Notes under the pieces: model-generated | Told to the model about the DNA's origin: nothing | What the model saw: only the letters and a program-made list of their open reading frames with translations | The model's database searches: none | Shown here: positions 59,940 through 64,000 of the stretch, in pieces | Numbering within the stretch: position 1 is the stretch's first letter | How the letters are laid out: each line of letters starts with the position of its first letter | Made by a program: the position numbers and the translations under genes | Origin: Herbidospora daliensis | GTDB taxonomy: Bacteria > Actinomycetota > Actinomycetes > Streptosporangiales > Streptosporangiaceae | Direction: 5' to 3' | NCBI RefSeq assembly: GCF_001570585.1 | Contig: NZ_BBXF01000002.1 | Span: 806,001-870,000, forward strand | Length of the DNA stretch: 64,000 nucleotides

Positions 59940-61547
59940 GTGAACGACATTCGTGACCCCCTCGCCGACGTTTCCGAGATCGGCGCGAAGAAGGTGGAGA
60001 ACGCCGCCGGCGGCGTCGTCTTCGAGAAGGACCTGTGGCAGCGGGTCGAGGACTTCCTCATCCTCGGCACGACCGGGGGCACCTACTACGTCGACGGCGG
60101 CAAGCTGACCGAGATCAACGTCGGCGTCCTCTACAAGGCGCTGCACACCGACGGCCCGCGGGTGGTCGAGATGCTCACCGAGATCTCCACCTCCCGGCCG
60201 CCCCGCGCGCCCAAGAACCAGCCCGCCCTCTTCGCGCTCGCGGCCGCCTACGCGCGCGGCGACGAGGCGACCCGCCGGGCCGCCAAGTCGGCGCTGCCGA
60301 AGGTCGCCCGCACCACCGACCACCTCGCGACCTTCTTCGGCTACTACAAGAACCTCGGCGGCAAGCGGACCTCGCGGGGCACCAGCCCCGTGATGGGCCG
60401 CTCGCTGCGGACCGCCCTCGGCTCGTGGTTCCTGCAGGGCGAGCCCGACGACGTGGCGTTCAAGGTCTGCAAGGCGGGTCAGCGCAAGACGCCCTCGGGC
60501 GAGTCGTTCGCGCTGCGCGACGTGCTGCGGATGGCCCACCCGGCGGGCGACAGCGAGCAGCGCAAGGTGCTGTTCGGCTGGATCGCCGGCAACGTCGGCG
60601 ACGACGCCGCCCGCGCGGTGCTGCCCTCGGTCGACCGGTTCCTCACCGCCAAGGCCGTCACCACGGTCGAGGAGGCGACCCGGCTCGACGTGCCGTGGGA
60701 GTTCCTGCCCGACGCGATGCTGACCGAGCCGAAGGTCTGGGACCACCTCGTCGACACGATCGGCCTGACCGCGCTGCTGCGCAACCTCGCCCGGATGACC
60801 CGCATCGGCACGCTCGTGCCGCTCGGCGACGCCACCCGGCGCGCGGCCGCCCGGCTCACCGCCTTCCACCAGCTCCGCAAGGCGCGTGTCCACCCGCTCG
60901 ACGTGTGGCTCGCGATGCGCGTCTACGCCTCGGGCCAGGGTCGGGGCGGCACGACGTGGACGCCGGTCCCGGCGATCCTCGACGCGCTGGAGGAGGCGTA
61001 CGAGAAGTCCTTCGGCGTCGTCAAGCCGACTGGCAAGAAGCTGCTGCTCGCGGTCGACTCGTCGGGCTCGATGACGTACGCGCGGTGCGTGGTCGGCGGC
61101 TCGCCCATCGGCACGCCGTACGAGGTCGGCTCGGCCATGGCCGTCATGCTGGCGCGCATCGAGAAGGGCAACGTGCACGCCATCGAGGTCGACACCGCGG
61201 TGCACCGCTCGAAGGTGAGCGCGCGCACCAACCTGCGCGACATCGCCACGTGGCGGGCGTCGGGCGGCGGCACCGACCTGTCGATGCCGTTCCGGCACCT
61301 GCTCCGGGAGCGGATGAACGTCGACGGCGTCGTCGTCTTCACCGACAACGAGACGTGGGCGGGCCGGGGCGAGCCCGCGGACCAGTTCGACCGCTACCGC
61401 AAGACGGTCAACCCGCAGACGCGGCTCGTCGTCGCGGCGATGACGGCGGCCGGCTACTCGATCGCCGACCACACCGACCCGAACTCGCTCAACGTCGTCG
61501 GCCTCGACGCGTCGCTGCCGATGATCGTGAACGGTTTCGTCCGCTAA
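59940..61547 (+). CDS. rsr: TROVE-domain Ro60 orthologue (Rsr-like)
   Basis: This is a 535-residue RNA-binding ring protein. The TROVE/HEAT-repeat ring (about 25-350) starts FLILGTTGGTYYVDGGKLT. The C-terminal vWA domain (about 365-535) has a complete MIDAS: Asp373, Ser375 and Ser377 in AVDSSGSMTY, plus TDLSMPF. Bacterial Ro proteins bind Y RNAs and misfolded RNAs, and in Deinococcus they tether PNPase for structured-RNA decay. GGAGGA precedes GTG 59940. Two Y RNAs lie directly upstream and probably share the transcript. Its 3' end overlaps the sigma-fusion gene by 4 bp. Confidence 0.95.
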   Translation: MNDIRDPLADVSEIGAKKVENAAGGVVFEKDLWQRVEDFLILGTTGGTYYVDGGKLTEINVGVLYKALHTDGPRVVEMLTEISTSRPPRAPKNQPALFALAAAYARGDEATRRAAKSALPKVARTTDHLATFFGYYKNLGGKRTSRGTSPVMGRSLRTALGSWFLQGEPDDVAFKVCKAGQRKTPSGESFALRDVLRMAHPAGDSEQRKVLFGWIAGNVGDDAARAVLPSVDRFLTAKAVTTVEEATRLDVPWEFLPDAMLTEPKVWDHLVDTIGLTALLRNLARMTRIGTLVPLGDATRRAAARLTAFHQLRKARVHPLDVWLAMRVYASGQGRGGTTWTPVPAILDALEEAYEKSFGVVKPTGKKLLLAVDSSGSMTYARCVVGGSPIGTPYEVGSAMAVMLARIEKGNVHAIEVDTAVHRSKVSARTNLRDIATWRASGGGTDLSMPFRHLLRERMNVDGVVVFTDNETWAGRGEPADQFDRYRKTVNPQTRLVVAAMTAAGYSIADHTDPNSLNVVGLDASLPMIVNGFVR

Positions 61548-63355
61548 CGGGCCCGCTGGAACGCCTTGCCGGCCCGGGTCGCGACGCCGTCCTCGGTGAA
61601 CAGCCCGCTGTTCGGTTCGGCCTCCTTGGCGGGGAGGCCGAACCACGCGTACCGGTGCACGTAGGGCAGTGACGCGAGCATCTTCGACGAGGCGGCCAGG
61701 AAGGCGGCCTGCTCTTCGTCGGAGGCGTACTGGGCGCCGTCGGAGAAGTCGATCAGGGCGTACTCGGTCAGCCAGATCGGCTTCTTGTACCGCTGGTAGA
61801 CGTTCTGGAGATAGCTCTTGAGCTGCTGCGTCGCGGCCGAGGCGCGGAAGTCGCCGCCGTACCAGTGCAGCGTGACGAAGTCGACGCGGTAGCCGTTCGC
61901 CTTGGCGCCCTTCATGAAACGGTCGAGCCAGCCGCCCGGGGTGTCGCCGCCGAAGGCCACGCCGGGGGAGCCGAGGATCTTCCCGGCCTTCTCCAGCTGC
62001 GGCCACAACTCCAGGGCGCGTTCGACCGTCATGTTCGACTGCTGGGCCAGGTCGGGCTCGTTGAAGCTCAGCAGGTACGGACCCGCCTTCTTGGCCTCCG
62101 CCAGCGCCTTCGGCGTGACGCTGTCGGCGCCCCAGATCATCGGCACGAACTCGACGTTCCTGGGGGTCTGTACGCCGTTCTGGTGGGTCGCCCAGGTGTA
62201 GTACCAGCGCGCCCCCGACTTGGCCAGCGAGTTGCTGACCCCGTTCATCGGCCACACCCCGACGCCCTTCTTCACCGCCGGGGCGGCGGGCGGCGGAGGC
62301 GGCGCCTCGGGCGACTTCGACGGCTTCGGCGAGGGCTTCTTCGACGGTTTCGGGCTCGGGCTCGGCTTGCGCACGGGCGTCTTCGACGGCGTCGGGCTCT
62401 CGGCGACCACCACGGGCGGGGGCACGGCGACGGGTTTGGGCGGCGCGGGGCTCGTCCAGGGCTGCAGGACGAACACCCCCGCCGTCACCGCCGCGGCGCC
62501 GGCGGCCGTGAGCGGGATCCAGAGGTTCTTGGCCGCCACGGCGGTCGTCTTGATCGTCACCGGTACGAGCTTGCTGAGCAGGAACCCGGCCGGCACCGCC
62601 ACCAGGGGCAGCCCGAGCAGCAGCCGCTCCAGGGGCACCATGCCCTGGGTGCGGCGGCCGCAGAACGTACACCCCCTGATGTGCCGGGCGAACCGTTTGC
62701 GCCACAGCGGCGACGGCACCCCGTCCCAGCCGAGGAACATGCCCCGGAGCTCGGGGCACTGGGCCTGCGCGTTCAGGCAGCGCACGACCGACTGCGCGAT
62801 CTGGATCTGCTCCTTCATGCGCTGCACCCGCACGGCCGCGTGCTTGGCCGACAACCCGAGCGACGAGGCGAGGTCGGCGCGCCCGAGTTCCCCGGTCTCC
62901 TCTAGCCACCAGAGCGACAACAGCGCCCGGTCGTCGGGGTCGAGCCAGCGGGTCGCCTCGGCGACCTCGCGCCGCTGGTCGGTCAGCCCCAGCTGGAGGA
63001 TGGTCAGCCCGGCGAAGTCGGAGGCGGGGTCGGCCACCTCGGTCGCCGTGTCGAGGTCGGTCCGGCGGTGGTGGGCGGTGCGCTTCTCGGCTTCGTGGTC
63101 GCGTACCTGCCGGACCGCGATCGCCACCAGCCACGAGCGGTAGGCGTCGAGATCCCGCAGCCCCGGCAGCCCGCGGACCATCCGGATCAGGGTCTCCTGG
63201 ACGACGTCGTCGGTGTCGTTGTGCCCGTTCAGCGCCCGTCCGACGATGTTGTAGACGAGCGGCAGGGAGTCGGCGACCAGGCGGTCGAGGGCAGCCTGAT
63301 CCCCGTCGCGTGCCGCCGCGACCATCGCCGTGTCGGGTCCGCTCCTCGCTGGCAT
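61544..63355 (-). CDS. ECF-like sigma factor fused to zinc motif, membrane segments and GH128-like glucanase domain
   Basis: This is a 603-residue fusion. Sigma-2 (about 20-92, DDVVQETLIRMVRGL) and sigma-4 (about 130-185, LASSLGLSAKHAAVRVQRMK) are followed by an anti-sigma-type HIRGCTFC zinc motif (His225, Cys229, Cys232). Two hydrophobic segments (about 245-262 and 278-298) and a Pro/Ser/Lys-rich linker (about 300-360) follow. Residues about 362-603 form an Asl1/GH128-like barrel with Glu433 in FNEPD and Glu531 in WLTEYAL as likely catalytic pair. GAAGGGG precedes the ATG. Wall-glucan sensing linked to transcription is inference. Confidence 0.87.
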   Translation of the reverse strand: MPARSGPDTAMVAAARDGDQAALDRLVADSLPLVYNIVGRALNGHNDTDDVVQETLIRMVRGLPGLRDLDAYRSWLVAIAVRQVRDHEAEKRTAHHRRTDLDTATEVADPASDFAGLTILQLGLTDQRREVAEATRWLDPDDRALLSLWWLEETGELGRADLASSLGLSAKHAAVRVQRMKEQIQIAQSVVRCLNAQAQCPELRGMFLGWDGVPSPLWRKRFARHIRGCTFCGRRTQGMVPLERLLLGLPLVAVPAGFLLSKLVPVTIKTTAVAAKNLWIPLTAAGAAAVTAGVFVLQPWTSPAPPKPVAVPPPVVVAESPTPSKTPVRKPSPSPKPSKKPSPKPSKSPEAPPPPPAAPAVKKGVGVWPMNGVSNSLAKSGARWYYTWATHQNGVQTPRNVEFVPMIWGADSVTPKALAEAKKAGPYLLSFNEPDLAQQSNMTVERALELWPQLEKAGKILGSPGVAFGGDTPGGWLDRFMKGAKANGYRVDFVTLHWYGGDFRASAATQQLKSYLQNVYQRYKKPIWLTEYALIDFSDGAQYASDEEQAAFLAASSKMLASLPYVHRYAWFGLPAKEAEPNSGLFTEDGVATRAGKAFQRAR

Positions 63356-63506
63356 GCTGCATCCCCTTCTGAGGGCCGTGCTTCGGAGACCCCTCGTCTG
63401 TGGCTGGGGTTACAGAAATCTACTGACCTTTTCGGTGGATTTTTGTTGTTCTGCTGTGACGTGGGCGTCTCCGGTAACAGGAAGACCCACTGGGGAGGGA
63501 TGTGAC

Positions 63507-64000
63507 GTGCGACTGACATCTGGCGCACCCTGGGCGGTCGCGCTCGCCGCCCTCCTGGTGTCGGGCTGCGCCGCCCCGCAGGTTGACGCTCCTGCTGCGG
63601 CGGCGGCGCCGCCCACGGTCGTGACGCAGCCGTCGGCCGCGTTCAACCCCACGGACGTGGCCTGGATCCAGCTCGAGATCCCCATGACCGAGTCGGTGCT
63701 GGCACTGACGGACCTGGCGCCTGAACGCACAGCGAACCCGTCAGTGCTGGCCCTGGCGTCCCAGATCGCGGCCGAACAGCAGCAGCAACTTGCGGGACTA
63801 CGTGGCCTGTTGCACGAAGCGGGGCTTCCGCCGACAAACGTCCACGAGGGTCATGACATGCCCGGTATGGTGACGAAGAGCGACCTGTTGATAGCGCAAC
63901 GTCTCAACGCGGAGCCGTTCGACAAGCTGTTCCGCAAACACCTGAAGGACTTCCTGACCCAGTCCCTGCTGGTCGCGAAAGGCGAACAGACATCCGGCGC
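63507..64000 (+). CDS. DUF305-family lipoprotein, truncated by window end
   Basis: GTG 63507, preceded by GGGAGGGA, opens at least 164 residues with no stop before the window edge. Lipobox LLVSGCAAP marks a lipoprotein. The DUF305 pattern includes ALASQIAAEQQQQLAGL, HEGHDMPGM and FDKLFRKHLKDFLTQSLLVA followed by KGE. DUF305 proteins are ferritin-like four-helix periplasmic proteins, often linked to copper or redox. It is divergent from the sigma-fusion gene across 151 bp. Confidence 0.85.
   Translation, partial: MRLTSGAPWAVALAALLVSGCAAPQVDAPAAAAAPPTVVTQPSAAFNPTDVAWIQLEIPMTESVLALTDLAPERTANPSVLALASQIAAEQQQQLAGLRGLLHEAGLPPTNVHEGHDMPGMVTKSDLLIAQRLNAEPFDKLFRKHLKDFLTQSLLVAKGEQTSG

Noticed and set aside
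59400-63362. 1320-codon minus-strand open frame over the TROVE and sigma-fusion genes
   Set aside because: Its translation is low-complexity. Both real genes are in other frames with clear domains.
1-64000. Mobile elements, CRISPR arrays, phage or plasmid origins
   Set aside because: No transposase, integrase, Cas or Rep-like protein, no regularly spaced repeats and no DnaA-box cluster were seen on either strand.

Overview
The window is about 72% G+C DNA with strong third-position bias. It has secreted polysaccharidases with Pro/Ser/Gly linkers, MBOAT/SGNH acyltransferase genes, many two-component systems, TetR regulators, a LAL-type LuxR regulator, and GTG/TTG starts with ATGA/GTGA coupling. 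This fits a filamentous actinomycete, probably order Streptosporangiales (Nonomuraea/Microbispora-like); the genus is inference. I see no integrase, transposase, CRISPR or replication origin, so it looks like ordinary, accessory-rich chromosome.

Layout. 0-4.5 kb: GH11-CBM2 xylanase under its own promoter, a large secreted surface protein, a secreted protein of unknown function, and a TetR gene. 4.6-15.5 kb: a divergent SDR gene, then a ten-gene, tightly overlapping operon. It encodes an ABC importer of the peptide/nickel type (lipoprotein, two permeases, fused double ATPase), four luciferase-like flavin monooxygenases and a DUF1684 protein. A promoter with a palindrome over its -10 box drives it, and it probably salvages a heteroatom-containing organic compound, plausibly an organosulfur source. 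15.6-30.5 kb: a second secreted paralogue, an MBOAT/AlgJ-like O-acylation pair opposite an OmpR/HK system, an esterase beside a NarL-type system, a tail-to-tail OmpR/HK pair next to a PAP2 phosphatase, and a LAL regulator divergent from an alpha/beta hydrolase. 30.6-42.8 kb: a second hydrolase sharing the same palindrome, DoxX, an NlpC/P60 peptidase with propeller repeats, DUF2255, DinB-like and RraA-like genes, two small Asn-rich secreted proteins (one chaplin-like), P450/TetR, and the TctCBA transporter with its CitA/CitB-type regulators. 42.8-50.5 kb: an EF-G-like GTPase behind an Arg-X-Arg leader peptide, DUF1275, a GH18 chitinase, epimerase/TetR, a SnoaL-like protein and a threonine-synthase-like enzyme. 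50.6-64 kb: a giant GH87 alpha-1,3-glucanase, a decayed LuxR gene and other broken genes, a DUF6745 pair, methyltransferases, a PASTA protein, a Ro60/TROVE gene behind two tandem Y RNAs, a sigma factor fused to a GH128-like glucanase domain, and a DUF305 lipoprotein cut by the window end.

Most notable. (1) Tandem Y RNAs with circularly permuted tRNA-like modules lie directly upstream of a TROVE/vWA Ro60 orthologue. Each has a closing stem, a GTCGAAG Ro-type motif, and T-arm, acceptor and D-arm in permuted order. (2) An ECF-like sigma factor carries its own HxxxCxxC zinc motif, membrane segments, a Pro-rich linker and a beta-glucanase-like domain in one chain. (3) A 34-codon leader peptide has five alternating arginines before an EF-G-like gene, with mutually exclusive short pairings consistent with translational attenuation.

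Several secreted enzymes attack fungal or plant wall polymers: xylan (GH11), chitin (GH18), alpha-1,3-glucan (GH87) and possibly beta-1,3-glucan (the sigma fusion). This points to a soil saprophyte that degrades hyphae and plant litter.
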